From contig DATJVR010000024.1 in the NCBI GenBank assembly GCA_035501735.1, positions 1-64,000 on the forward strand: 64,000 bases of DNA, in the 5' to 3' direction. This stretch comes from PNAI01 sp035501735. GTDB taxonomy: Bacteria > Pseudomonadota > Alphaproteobacteria > Rhizobiales > Xanthobacteraceae. How positions within the stretch are numbered: the first letter of the stretch is position 1; each line of letters starts with the position of its first letter. The position numbers and the translations under genes were made by a program. The notes beneath the pieces were generated by a model, which saw nothing but the letters and a program-made list of their open reading frames with translations, searched no databases and had not been told where the DNA came from. Shown one piece after another: positions 18,724 to 27,925 of this stretch.

Positions 18724-19695
18724 ATGCCTGCCCGAAAATATACGCGAGCTGATCTCCGCGCCGCTGCCGAGAAATACAAGAATTGGGGCAAGTGGGGACC
18801 GAACGACGAAATCGGCACGCTCAATTACACGAGCGCCGAGGACATCATTGCAGCCACCAGGCTGGTGCGCAAAGGCAAGGTGATCTCGCTTGCGCTCAAC
18901 TTCGACCATACCGGCCCGCAGGGCGCCAAGAGCAATTACCCCGCGATGGGGCGCACCAATCCGATCCACACCATGATCCGTACTGGCACCGACGCCTATG
19001 CGGGCGTGCTCGATATGCGCGGAATCCGCGCCGCCGACGACATGGTGACGATGCCGCTGCAATGCGGCACGCAATGGGATGGGCTCGGACATGTGTTTTA
19101 TGAGAACTCCATGTGGAACGGCTACGATTGCCGTGAGGTGACATCGGCCGGTGCGCAGAAGTGCGGCATCGAAAAGACCAAGAACAAGATGGTCGGGCGC
19201 GGGGTGTTTCTCGACGTGGCGCGGTTCAAGGGCGTGGATTCGCTCGACGACGGTTACGGCATCACCTGCGCCGATCTCGACGGGACCGCAAGAAAACAGA
19301 ACGTGACGATGAAACGCGGCGACTACGTCATCGTTCGCACCGGCATGATGGAACGCTGCCAGAAGGCTGGAAGCTGGGACGGCTACCCGGGCGGCGACGC
19401 GCCCGGTTTCGCGTTCGAGACGCTGGAATGGATCAAACGCACGGAGCTCGCGGCGCTCGCAAGCGACACCTGGGGCTGCGAAGTGCGGCCGAACGAGAGC
19501 GAGGCCGGCATCAACCAGCCCTGGCACTGGATCACGATTCCGATCATGGGCATGACCATGGGCGAGATTTTCAGTCTCAAGGAACTCGCCGATGATTGCG
19601 CGGCGGACAAGGTCTATGAATTTCTTTTTGTCGCGCCGGCGATTCCGATCACCGGCGCGGTCGGCTCGCCGGTCAATCCGTTGGCAATCAAATGA
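18724..19695 (+). CDS. Cyclase-family (kynurenine formamidase-like) hydrolase
   Basis: A 323-residue protein of the cyclase family (PF04199-like), metal-dependent amide or lactone hydrolases such as kynurenine formamidase and isatin hydrolase. The expected HxGTHxDxxxH metal motif appears as QCGTQWDGLGH: Asp and the last His are kept, but both earlier His positions are Gln. This occurs in a distinct subgroup, and the metal or reaction may differ. Further family phrases are RGDYVIVRTGM and the C-terminal APAIPITGAVGSPVNP. It is divergent from the Bug/enolase operon and close upstream of msrB, with which it overlaps only in a non-preferred frame. Confidence 0.85.
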   Translation: MPARKYTRADLRAAAEKYKNWGKWGPNDEIGTLNYTSAEDIIAATRLVRKGKVISLALNFDHTGPQGAKSNYPAMGRTNPIHTMIRTGTDAYAGVLDMRGIRAADDMVTMPLQCGTQWDGLGHVFYENSMWNGYDCREVTSAGAQKCGIEKTKNKMVGRGVFLDVARFKGVDSLDDGYGITCADLDGTARKQNVTMKRGDYVIVRTGMMERCQKAGSWDGYPGGDAPGFAFETLEWIKRTELAALASDTWGCEVRPNESEAGINQPWHWITIPIMGMTMGEIFSLKELADDCAADKVYEFLFVAPAIPITGAVGSPVNPLAIK

Positions 19696-19718
19696 TTTGC
19701 GTGAGCGGAGGTGTAACC

Positions 19719-20186
19719 ATGGGACTGCTTGATTCGATATTATATAGGTTGGGAAAAGAACGGAGACCCGAGATGGACACCAAGCAATATCCGGTCACCC
19801 ATACCGAAGCCGAGTGGCGCAAGCTGCTGACGCCAGAGCAGTACCACATCATGCGCCAGCACGGCACCGAGGCACCGGGCAGCTGCGCGCTCAATTACGA
19901 GAAGCGCGCCGGCACGTTCGTGTGCGCGGGCTGCGATCAGCCGCTGTTCGTGTCGAAACGGAAATTCGAGAGCGGCACCGGCTGGCCGAGCTTCAACGAT
20001 CCCGAAAAGGGCTCGGTCGAGACCACCACCGACCGCAGCTACGGCATGACGCGCACGGAAGTCCATTGCAGCCGCTGCGGCAGCCATCTCGGCCATGTCT
20101 TTCCCGACGGACCGCCGCCGACCGGTCAGCGCTATTGCATCAACGGCGTCGCGTTGAAGTTTCTGCCGGAGCAGGCGAAGGCGTAG
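19719..20186 (+). CDS. msrB: Peptide-methionine (R)-S-oxide reductase
   Basis: Repairs methionine-R-sulfoxide in proteins. Zinc-binding pairs CAGC and CSRC and the active-site Cys in RYCINGVALKF are all present, with the family phrases TGWPSF and GSHLGHVFPDGP. Two starts are plausible. ATG 19719 has a near-ideal GGAGG seven bases upstream and gives 155 residues; ATG 19773 (MDTKQYPVTH) has GGAG seven bases upstream and gives the length of most MsrB proteins. The first is chosen because its ribosome site is stronger. It lies 23 bp after the cyclase gene, whose role is not obviously related. Cytoplasmic. Confidence 0.95.
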   Translation: MGLLDSILYRLGKERRPEMDTKQYPVTHTEAEWRKLLTPEQYHIMRQHGTEAPGSCALNYEKRAGTFVCAGCDQPLFVSKRKFESGTGWPSFNDPEKGSVETTTDRSYGMTRTEVHCSRCGSHLGHVFPDGPPPTGQRYCINGVALKFLPEQAKA

Positions 20187-20192
20187 CTTCGA

Positions 20193-21362
20193 TCACGCGG
20201 CTTTGCCCCACAGTTTCTTGCTCGCGATCGCGGCGCCTTCGCTGAGCGCGCGCAGTTTTGCCCAGACGATGCTGTCGGCTACCATCGGGTCGCTGCGCAC
20301 GGCCGTGCCGAATCCGCAATCGACGCCGGCAATCAGACGCTCGCGGTCGATCACCTCCGCGTAGCGGCCGATGCGCTGCGCGACCAGCCGCGGATGCTCG
20401 ACGAAATTCGTGGTCGAATCGATGACGCCGGGGATCAGAATCTTGTCGTCCGGAATATCGACCTCTTTAAGGTCTTCCCATTCGTGCTCGTGGCGTGGGT
20501 TGGCGGCCTCGATGCTGATCGCCTGCGGTCGCGCCTTGAACGCAAGGTCGATGATCTTGAGCAACGGCAGATCGTGGGTGTGCGGGCCTTCGTAATTCCC
20601 CCAACAGATGTGCAGCCGCATTTTGTCCGCTGGCAGGCCTTCGGTCGCGGCATTGAGCGCTTCGATGTTGCGCGCGGCGATCTTGCGGAATTGTTCGTCG
20701 GTCAGGTCGCGATACTGGTTGTTGCGACATGAGCCGAGATCGGGCGCGTCGATCTGCAGCACGAAGCCGGCTTCGACAATCGCGCCATACTCGGTCTTCA
20801 TCATATCGGCGAGCGCCGCCACATAGGCTTCCTCGTTCGGATAGTGCAGGTTGATGATGAAGCGGGTGAGGATGCCGGGCGAAGGCGCGGTCATGAACAC
20901 GTCGGCGGGCTTCGCCTTGTCGGCCGCGGCTTTCAGATGCGCGAGATCGCGATCGAGCGCGCTGCGGTCCTGGTATTTCAGCGGGCCGACGCAGCCGGGA
21001 AACGGCAGGTCGGAAAAATTCCGCCGCTTGCTGGCGAAATCCGGATGCGCCAGCAGATCGCGGCCGATCATGATGTCGCGGCCCTTCGCGGCCGCGCGCG
21101 GATCGGGCGCGATGCCGGTGACGCGATGGCGGATATAAGTTGTATACGACGGCTTGCTCATCTCGCCGTCGCTGACCACGTCGATGCCGGCGGCGATCTG
21201 TTGGGCGACGACGTCGTCCACCGCCCGGGCGGTTTCCGCCTCGAAGGTGCGGTCGTCGATCTCGTCACCTCGCTCACGCGCAAGAATGAGGTCGGCCAGC
21301 GGCTTCGGCCGCGGCAGGCTGCCGGTGTGCGTGGTGAGGATGCGGTCCTTGCTGGTTTTCAT
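20193..21362 (-). CDS. Cobalamin-independent methionine synthase C-domain-like protein (MetE/UROD superfamily)
   Basis: A 389-residue single-barrel protein related to the C-terminal half of MetE and to epoxyalkane:coenzyme M transferase. It opens with LTTHTGSLPRPKPL, typical of this group. Candidate zinc ligands are His and Cys in LHICWGNYEG and Cys in GVDCGFGT. The N-terminal half of true MetE is absent, so it is not a classical methionine synthase; methyl or alkyl transfer to a thiol is the likely chemistry, with unknown substrate. It converges on msrB with six bp between stops and is divergent from the TPP-enzyme gene. Confidence 0.87.
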   Translation of the reverse strand: MKTSKDRILTTHTGSLPRPKPLADLILARERGDEIDDRTFEAETARAVDDVVAQQIAAGIDVVSDGEMSKPSYTTYIRHRVTGIAPDPRAAAKGRDIMIGRDLLAHPDFASKRRNFSDLPFPGCVGPLKYQDRSALDRDLAHLKAAADKAKPADVFMTAPSPGILTRFIINLHYPNEEAYVAALADMMKTEYGAIVEAGFVLQIDAPDLGSCRNNQYRDLTDEQFRKIAARNIEALNAATEGLPADKMRLHICWGNYEGPHTHDLPLLKIIDLAFKARPQAISIEAANPRHEHEWEDLKEVDIPDDKILIPGVIDSTTNFVEHPRLVAQRIGRYAEVIDRERLIAGVDCGFGTAVRSDPMVADSIVWAKLRALSEGAAIASKKLWGKAA

Positions 21363-21471
21363 GCGTGCTCCGTTTCCCCTCGATCGTAGCGGGATGGCCG
21401 TACCGCGCTAAGTGACTCCGCCGCGCGGAGCCGATATGTGTTGACCGCGATGGATATCAGTGGGGCGAAGA

Positions 21472-23160
21472 ATGCTGGGACACAATCGAAAAATGTCGGG
21501 CGCGGAGTGCATGGCCGACATGCTGGAAGCCTATGGGGTGACGCATGTGTTTCACGTCCCGGCGGTATTGCGCAAAACCTTCGCGGTGATGGAGAGCCGG
21601 ACCAAGATCAAACGGCTGCATGTGCACGGCGAGAAATCCGCAGCCTATATGGCCGACGGCTATGCGCGCGCCACCGGCAAGCCCGGCATCTGCATGGCGC
21701 AGGTGATCGGCGCGCTCAATCTCGCCGCCGGTCTGCGCGACGCATATCTTGCGCATTCGCCGGTGATCGCGATGACCGGCGGCCGCGAGCCGCGCACCAA
21801 GTTCCGCAAGGTCTACCAGGAGGTCGACGACGTGCCGGCGTTCGAGCCGGTGACCAAGTTCAACGCCACAATCGACGACGTGGCGCGCTTCCCGGACATG
21901 GTGCGGCAGGCATTCCGCGTGGCGACCTCGGGCACGCCGGGGCCAGTGCATCTGCAGTTTCGCGGTAACGAAGGTCAGATCGATGCCGAGGAAGCCGAGA
22001 TGGAGCCGCTGATCGAGCCGCAGTTCGCGCGCGTGCCGCCATTCCGGCCGGAGCCGGATCAGGCAAGCGTGCTCGTCGCCCTGAAAATCTTGCAAGAGGC
22101 TGCGCGGCCGATCATCGTCGCCGGGGGCGGCGTGCGCGCGTCCGGCGCGCAGCGTGATCTGGTCGCGCTTGCGGAGGCTTTGCGGATTCCGGTCGCGACT
22201 TCGCTCAACGGCAAAGATTCCATTCCAGGCAATCATCCGCTCTCGGTCGGCGTGGTCGGAACCTATTCGCGCGAGAGTGCAAACCGCGTGGTCAACCGCG
22301 CTGATCTCATTTGCTTCATCGGTACCGAGACCGGCGGCATGACCACGCATTTCTGGGCGGTGCCGAAGATCGGCACGCCGGCAATCCAGATCGATATCGA
22401 TCCCGCGGCGATCGGACGCAATTATCCGCTGCAGGCCGGCGTCAACGGCGATGCCAAGGTGACGCTTGCGAAAATGCTGGCAGCGGCTGACAAATCGCGT
22501 GCGACAAAGCGCAACGCCTGGGTCGAAGAGGCGCAAAAAATCTGCCGCGAGTGGCACGCGAAATACAAATCCGCGCTCGAATCCGACGCGCTTCCGATCC
22601 GGCCAGAGCGGATCTGCCACGAGCTATCCGAGCACGTGCCGGACAACGCCATCGTCGTAGTCGACACCGGCCACGCCGGCATGTGGATGGGCGGCATGTA
22701 CGATCTGACGAGCCCGAACCAGAGCTACATGCGCAGCGCCGGCCATCTCGGCTGGGCGTTTCCGGCGGGGCTCGGCGCCAAATGCGGCGCACCGGAGCGG
22801 CCGGTGGTCACGTTCACCGGCGACGCCGGGTTTTGGTACCACATCGGAGAGATCGAAACGGCGGTGCGTTGGAAGATCAATGCGGTCACGGTCGTCAACA
22901 ACAACGGCGGTGGCAATCAGAGCAAGCGCGGCTTCGACCGCGTCTATGGCGGGCAGCAGACCGAGCAGGCGCGCGAACTGTGGACCTTCAACAAGATGAA
23001 TTTCGCCCGACTCGCCGAGGAAATGGGCGCGCTCGGCATTCGGGTGGAGAAGGCGAGCGCGTTTCCGGCGGCGCTGGCGCAGGGACTCGCAGCGAACCGT
23101 CCGGTGATCATCGACGTGGTCACCGATATCGAAGCGCTGGCGCCGACGGCGGTGACCTAA
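21472..23160 (+). CDS. Thiamine-pyrophosphate-dependent enzyme, acetolactate-synthase-like
   Basis: A member of the TPP-dependent 2-keto-acid decarboxylase/synthase family, about 562 residues. The N-domain has the catalytic Glu in HGEKSAAYMADGYARATG (near residue 54), a central FAD/nucleotide-fold domain follows, and the C-domain has the TPP motif GDAGFWYHIGE ending in NNNGGGNQ. Substrate not determined; it does not look like a housekeeping IlvB and no small subunit follows. ATG 21472 is chosen (GGGGCGAAG upstream); GTG 21460 and ATG 21493 are alternatives. It leads an operon with the next two genes, whose families suggest breakdown of an aromatic or keto acid. Confidence 0.9.
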   Translation: MLGHNRKMSGAECMADMLEAYGVTHVFHVPAVLRKTFAVMESRTKIKRLHVHGEKSAAYMADGYARATGKPGICMAQVIGALNLAAGLRDAYLAHSPVIAMTGGREPRTKFRKVYQEVDDVPAFEPVTKFNATIDDVARFPDMVRQAFRVATSGTPGPVHLQFRGNEGQIDAEEAEMEPLIEPQFARVPPFRPEPDQASVLVALKILQEAARPIIVAGGGVRASGAQRDLVALAEALRIPVATSLNGKDSIPGNHPLSVGVVGTYSRESANRVVNRADLICFIGTETGGMTTHFWAVPKIGTPAIQIDIDPAAIGRNYPLQAGVNGDAKVTLAKMLAAADKSRATKRNAWVEEAQKICREWHAKYKSALESDALPIRPERICHELSEHVPDNAIVVVDTGHAGMWMGGMYDLTSPNQSYMRSAGHLGWAFPAGLGAKCGAPERPVVTFTGDAGFWYHIGEIETAVRWKINAVTVVNNNGGGNQSKRGFDRVYGGQQTEQARELWTFNKMNFARLAEEMGALGIRVEKASAFPAALAQGLAANRPVIIDVVTDIEALAPTAVT

Positions 23161-23181
23161 AGCACGATAGTCGAGGAACAC

Positions 23182-24198
23182 ATGGGTGAATTGGCAATGA
23201 CATTCGCATGCGGGCTCTATGACCGCATGCTGGCGCTCCATACCGGCGACGTGCGACCGCAGGGGATCGATCTGAAATTCCTTGTCAACGACGAACCGCG
23301 CAACATCTTCGACCGCATGGCGGGCGGTCTCGAATTCGATGCCAGCGAGTTCTCCAGTTCCGAGTTTATTACCCGCTTTGCCGCTGGCGATAAGAAGCTT
23401 GTCGCCATTCCGGTGTTCGCCTCGCGCGTGTTCCGGCACAGTTTCATTTTCATCAATCGCAAGTTCATCAGGACGGCAAAGGACCTGGAGGGAAAGCGCA
23501 TCGGCGTGCCGCGTTATTTCATGACCGCCGCGATCTTCATGCGCGGGCTTTTGCGGGATGAACACGGCGTCGATCTGTCAACCGCCGAGTGGATCGAGGG
23601 TGATATCAACTCGTCGAAGCCGCACGGCAATCCGGCGAATTTGCCGCCGTTCAAGCGGGTCGCAGTCACATCCAACACATCGGGCAAATCGCTCAACGCA
23701 CTGCTCGAGCAGGGGGAGATCCAAGCGCTGTTCGGTACCAGCGTGCCCGACGGACTGGGGCGCAATCCCGATATTGTCCGGCTCTATCCGAATTATCGCG
23801 AGGCCGAGCAGGACTATTACCGCCGCACGAAAATCTTTCCGATCATGCACCTGATCGCCATCCGCCGCGATCTCTACGAGCGTCATCCGTTTATTGCACC
23901 GAGCCTGTTCAAGGCGTTCGAGCAATCAAAGCGCATCGCTTTCGACAAAATGCGGTATCGCGGGACGTTGCGGGCCATGCTGCCGTGGATGCTCGCCGAA
24001 ATCGACGACATCGAGAAGATTTTCGGCGGCGATCCCTGGCCTTACGGCATCGATCCCAACCGGCCGACGCTCGAGGCGCTGGTGCGCTACATGACCGAAC
24101 AGGGGCTGATCGCGTCGCCCGTCAAGATCGACGACCTGTTCGTGCCGACGGATGACGTGCAATCGAATCGTGTTATGCAGGACGCAAGGGGCGCGTAA
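23182..24198 (+). CDS. 4,5-dihydroxyphthalate decarboxylase-like / NMT1-like protein
   Basis: A 338-residue protein resembling those annotated as 4,5-dihydroxyphthalate decarboxylase, a group that shares the type II periplasmic-binding-protein fold. Typical phrases are GDVRPQGIDLKFL, DASEFSSSEFI and LEGKRIGVPRY. No signal peptide is present, so it acts in the cytoplasm, in favour of an enzyme rather than a transport protein. GAGGA precedes the ATG. It lies 21 bp after the TPP-enzyme gene and shares one base with the next gene (TAATG), so co-translation is expected. Decarboxylation of a ring carboxylate is a reasonable but unproven role. Confidence 0.82.
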   Translation: MGELAMTFACGLYDRMLALHTGDVRPQGIDLKFLVNDEPRNIFDRMAGGLEFDASEFSSSEFITRFAAGDKKLVAIPVFASRVFRHSFIFINRKFIRTAKDLEGKRIGVPRYFMTAAIFMRGLLRDEHGVDLSTAEWIEGDINSSKPHGNPANLPPFKRVAVTSNTSGKSLNALLEQGEIQALFGTSVPDGLGRNPDIVRLYPNYREAEQDYYRRTKIFPIMHLIAIRRDLYERHPFIAPSLFKAFEQSKRIAFDKMRYRGTLRAMLPWMLAEIDDIEKIFGGDPWPYGIDPNRPTLEALVRYMTEQGLIASPVKIDDLFVPTDDVQSNRVMQDARGA

Positions 24199-25043
24199 TG
24201 AAACTGGCGAGCTATCTCTCCTATGGGGTGGAGACGTTCGGTGTGGTCACCGGCGACGGCGTGGTCACGCTCGGCGGCAAGCTGAAGGGTGGCTATCGCA
24301 CGTTGCGCGACGCGATCGCCGCCGGCGCCTACGATGAAATCCGCAAAATCGCGAAGGGGGCGAAGCCGGATCAGAGGCTCGATGGGCTTCGCTTTCTGCC
24401 GGTGATCACGTATCCGACGAAGATTCTCTGCGCCGGCATCAACTACCGCTCGCATGCCGAGGAAACCGGGCGCGAGGTACCGAAGCAGCCGAGCATGTTC
24501 ATTCGTTTCCCCGACACACTGGTCAGCCATGAGGGGAACATGATCCGCCCAAAGATTTCCACCCATTTCGATTACGAGGGCGAACTGGCTGTCGTGATAG
24601 GACGCGGCGGTCGTCACATCAGTCCCGACCGCGCGATCCAGCATGTGGCCGGGTACACGTGTTTTGTCGACGGCAGCGTGCGCGACTATCAGAAATTTTC
24701 CGTCACCGCGGGGAAGAATTTCCCCGGCACTGGTCCGCTCGGCCCGTGGCTCGTGACGGTGGACGAAATTCCCGATCCGACGCGGCTGACGCTTAGCACG
24801 CGCCTCAACGGCAAGGAGGTGCAGCGTTCCGGCACGGGCATGATGATCCACTCGGTCGCGCAGATCATCTCGTTCTGCTCGGATTTCACCCAGCTCTATG
24901 CCGGCGATATCATCGCCACCGGCACTCCCGAAGGGGTCGGCCATAGCCGCAATCCTCCGCTCTGGATGAAAGCGGGCGACGTGCTGGAAGTGGAGATCAG
25001 CGAGATCGGCACGCTGCGCATCCACGTTGTTGATGAGAAATAA
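24198..25043 (+). CDS. Fumarylacetoacetate hydrolase family protein
   Basis: A 281-residue enzyme of the FAH family: metal-dependent hydrolases, decarboxylases or isomerases that cleave C-C bonds late in aromatic catabolism. The family core is visible: ILCAGINYRSHAEE, then the metal-binding Glu in DYEGELAVVIG and the Asp in FVDGSVRDYQ, then SVAQIISFCS and ATGTPEGVGH. The N-terminal 60 residues (MKLASYLSYGVETFGVVTGD) form the usual extra domain. It overlaps the preceding gene by one base. Together with the TPP enzyme and dihydroxyphthalate-decarboxylase-like protein it suggests a short ring- or keto-acid-degrading operon. Confidence 0.93.
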   Translation: MKLASYLSYGVETFGVVTGDGVVTLGGKLKGGYRTLRDAIAAGAYDEIRKIAKGAKPDQRLDGLRFLPVITYPTKILCAGINYRSHAEETGREVPKQPSMFIRFPDTLVSHEGNMIRPKISTHFDYEGELAVVIGRGGRHISPDRAIQHVAGYTCFVDGSVRDYQKFSVTAGKNFPGTGPLGPWLVTVDEIPDPTRLTLSTRLNGKEVQRSGTGMMIHSVAQIISFCSDFTQLYAGDIIATGTPEGVGHSRNPPLWMKAGDVLEVEISEIGTLRIHVVDEK

Positions 25044-25181
25044 TCGCCGGAAAAGCCAGGCCGTGCGGCATTGTGATCGAGGCCTCACGCTTGTCTCGGC
25101 AAGGGGCAACAGGCAATATGGCCCGGGACAATGGCGAATTGAACCGCCAGCGACAAGACAATGTCTTCACGGGAGAGAACG

Positions 25182-26144
25182 ATGCGTAAAATCATCCTGG
25201 CCGCCGCGCTCGTCGTTGCGACGGTGGGCTCGAGCTTGGCTGCCGAGAAACTCAAGGTGGCAATTCCGCAGAAGGGATTTTGGGACAGCTCCTGGGTGGA
25301 ATTCGGCGAGGCGGCCGGGTTCTTCAAGGAGGCGGGGCTTGAGGTGGAGGTGTTTTGGACCGAGGGCGGTGCGCAGGGCATCGCACCGCTCGTGTCCGGC
25401 AGCGCCGATCTGGCACTGTCGAACGGCATTCTCGGCGCGATCGGAGCTTACGTCAGGAATGGCGATGCCACGCCTTATCGCATCATTTCGGCGGAAATGA
25501 CCGGCGCGCATGAACTCTACTGGTACGTCAAGGCCGACAGCCCGTACAAATCCCTCAAAGATGTCCCGGAAGGCAAAACAGTCGCCTTCTCCTCGCCGGG
25601 CTCGTCATCGAACTTGATCCTGCTCACGCTGTTGCGGCTGTCAGGATCGAAGGCCAAGCCGCTACCGGTGGGCGGAGCGCCGGCCAGCTACACGCAAACC
25701 ATGACCGGCCAGGTCGACGTCGGCTGGTCGGTGGTGCCGCTCGGATTGAAAGACGTCAACGACGGCAAGATCCGAATCATCGCACGCGCGAGCGAGGCAA
25801 AGGAACTGCAGAATCAGACCATTCGCGTCAATCTGGCGAATCTCGAATCGCTCAAGACTAAACGCGCGGCGATCGTCAAGTTCATGCAGGCCTATCAGCG
25901 CGCGATCGACTGGGCCTACACCAATCCCAAAGCGATCGAGATGTTCGCTCAGAACATGAAGGTGACGCCCGACATCGCCAAGAAGGCGGTCACCGAGTTC
26001 TATCCGAAGACCGCGATGCAGATCGGTGAAATCCGCGATCTCGAACGCTCGCTGAAGGACGCGCTTGACTACAAGTTCATCTCCTCCCCGAAGACACCCA
26101 AGGACATCGCCGGCCTGATCGACATCGTCTACAAGCCGAAGTAA
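25182..26144 (+). CDS. ABC transporter substrate-binding protein (NMT1/SsuA-like), orphan
   Basis: A 320-residue periplasmic binding protein. The ATG at 25182 is chosen: GGGAGAG precedes it and a signal peptide follows (MRKIILAAALVVATVGSS, cleavage after LAA). Fold phrases are EAAGFFKEAGLEVEVFW and VSGSADLALSNGILGAI. No permease or ATPase gene follows it, so it either borrows another transporter or is an orphan receptor. It is 138 bp after the FAH gene on the same strand; its ligand may be the substrate of that operon. Confidence 0.9.
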   Translation: MRKIILAAALVVATVGSSLAAEKLKVAIPQKGFWDSSWVEFGEAAGFFKEAGLEVEVFWTEGGAQGIAPLVSGSADLALSNGILGAIGAYVRNGDATPYRIISAEMTGAHELYWYVKADSPYKSLKDVPEGKTVAFSSPGSSSNLILLTLLRLSGSKAKPLPVGGAPASYTQTMTGQVDVGWSVVPLGLKDVNDGKIRIIARASEAKELQNQTIRVNLANLESLKTKRAAIVKFMQAYQRAIDWAYTNPKAIEMFAQNMKVTPDIAKKAVTEFYPKTAMQIGEIRDLERSLKDALDYKFISSPKTPKDIAGLIDIVYKPK

Positions 26145-26184
26145 GGCGGAAATCGATCGCAACCGACCGCCTCTCGGGCCAGCG

Positions 26185-26208
26185 GCACCTTAAATTTTCC
26201 CAAGGTGC
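26185..26208 (+). terminator. Small hairpin after the orphan binding-protein gene
   Basis: A perfect 7-bp inverted repeat (26185-26191 with 26202-26208) with a 10-base loop lies about 40 bp beyond the stop at 26144. It lacks a clear T-run, so it is only a weak terminator candidate. The rest of 26145-26409 shows no gene. Confidence 0.3.
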
Positions 26209-26409
26209 GGAAAGCCGCCGTGCATTTCGCTTGTTTTCACCAGCAGAGCCAAAGGCTTGCTACCTGTGTGCAAACGCGCCACAGTCGGCGCCCGGTGTTG
26301 CGCCGTGGATTGGTGCGGACGGGTTTGACTGATAGCTTTTCTGATCGGCGGCGATCCGAGCCAGCAGCGGAACGCTGAAGCGGCGTTTGTAGCATTCGAA
26401 GGCGGGCGT

Positions 26410-27885
26410 ATGCCTCTGTCCGTGTTGCATCATTGGGTGTGCGCGTGCCGCCATCGCCGCCGGATTCCGTTCCTGTTCGGACTTGTGCTGCTGCCGCTGC
26501 TGGGCGGATGCATTGTCGGCGTCGAGAAGCCGGATGCGGCGCTCGATGTGCCCAACAAATTCACCGCCAGCGTTGGCAACGCCGATGCGGCACTCCCGAA
26601 ACCCGATTGGTGGCGCGGCTTTCGCTCCCAGCAGCTCACCGATCTGATCGAGGAGTCGCTCACCTCCAATTTCGACATCGCGGCGGCGATTGCACGCATC
26701 ACACAAGCCGATGCGCAGGCGCGTATCGCAGGTGCTCCGCTGCTGCCGACTGCCACACTGAACCCGACGGTGACGCGCTCCCGCGCATCGCAAGGCACGA
26801 GTTCCATACCTCTAACGACGTCGCCAAGTTCCGAGCGAACGATTTATACCGCGAGTGGAAGCGCAAGCTACACGATCGATTTCTGGGGCCAGAATCGGGC
26901 CGCGCTGGTGGCAGCGCAGTCGGCGGCGTCGGCGAGCCGATTCGATCGCGAAGTGGTCGCGCTCACTACGGTGGTGGCGGTCGCCACCGCCTATTTCGAA
27001 GTGGTGGCGGCGGAGGACCGGTTGCGCGTCGCTCGCGAAAATCTCGCGGCCGCGTTGCGTGTACTCAAGGTGATCCAGGATCGGCTGGCGGTCGGAACCG
27101 CATCTGCGCTCGATATCGCGCAGCAACAAAGCGTGGTGGATACGCAACGCGCCGCAATTCCCCCACTGGTGCAGACGTTACGCCAGAACGAAGCCACGCT
27201 GGCACTGTTAATCGGCCACCCGCCCGAGCGCGTGCTGGTTCGCACTGCAAGTATGCGGACCATCGCGATCCCCGCGGTGACGCCGGGCATGCCGTCGGAT
27301 TTGCTGACGCAGCGGCCGGATATTCGGGAGGCCGAGGCTCAGCTTGCGTCCGCCAATGCGAATGTCGAATCGGCACGCGCGGCGTTCTTTCCGAGCATTT
27401 CATTGACCGGACAGGGCGGATATCAGAGCGCGGCATTTCTCGCTCTGATGCGGCCGGAGACGGCGTTCTTTTCGCTGACGGCGGGGCTAACCCAGCCGCT
27501 TTTGGACGGAGGCCTGCTGCAAGGCCAATACGATCTGACGCGGGGTAAGCAAGACGAAGCGCTGCAAAACTATCGCAAAGCGGTGATCAACGGTTTCACG
27601 GACGTGGAAAAAGCGCTCATTGCGGTGCAGCAGACCGCCGAGCGCGAGCGACTGCAGCGTGAGGTCGTGCGCAGTTCCCGTCGCGCATTCGAGATCGCCG
27701 AGCAACGATTACGTGAAGGAACCGTGGATTTGGTTACTCTATTGCAGACGCAGCAGACGTTGTTCCAGGCCTTGGATACGCTCGTGCAAGCCCGGCTTGA
27801 CCGTTTGCTAGCGGTGATCAGCCTATACCAGGCGCTCGGAGGCGGCTGGCATCCTGCTGTGGAAGAGCAGCTGAATAATCGTTAA
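26410..27885 (+). CDS. Efflux transporter outer membrane factor lipoprotein (NodT/OprM family)
   Basis: A 491-residue outer-membrane channel of the RND efflux system encoded downstream. The signal peptide ends in a lipobox LLGGC with Cys34, so the mature protein is a lipoprotein. The mature protein has the NodT pattern: PDWWRGFRSQQL near the start, two helical repeats, LTQRPDIREAEAQL, and TQPLLDGG. The gene begins the operon: channel, adaptor, pump 1, pump 2, all on the plus strand within 9.2 kb. The promoter should be in 26145-26409. Confidence 0.94.
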   Translation: MPLSVLHHWVCACRHRRRIPFLFGLVLLPLLGGCIVGVEKPDAALDVPNKFTASVGNADAALPKPDWWRGFRSQQLTDLIEESLTSNFDIAAAIARITQADAQARIAGAPLLPTATLNPTVTRSRASQGTSSIPLTTSPSSERTIYTASGSASYTIDFWGQNRAALVAAQSAASASRFDREVVALTTVVAVATAYFEVVAAEDRLRVARENLAAALRVLKVIQDRLAVGTASALDIAQQQSVVDTQRAAIPPLVQTLRQNEATLALLIGHPPERVLVRTASMRTIAIPAVTPGMPSDLLTQRPDIREAEAQLASANANVESARAAFFPSISLTGQGGYQSAAFLALMRPETAFFSLTAGLTQPLLDGGLLQGQYDLTRGKQDEALQNYRKAVINGFTDVEKALIAVQQTAERERLQREVVRSSRRAFEIAEQRLREGTVDLVTLLQTQQTLFQALDTLVQARLDRLLAVISLYQALGGGWHPAVEEQLNNR

Positions 27886-27925
27886 CCCCACATTGTTGCG
27901 GGTGAAATATCCGTAATGTGCTGCC

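Noticed and set aside
21363..21471. A possible riboswitch (cobalamin or TPP) between the MetE-like and TPP-enzyme genes
   Set aside because: The gap is only about 110 bp and no THI-box or B12-box wording was found on either strand.
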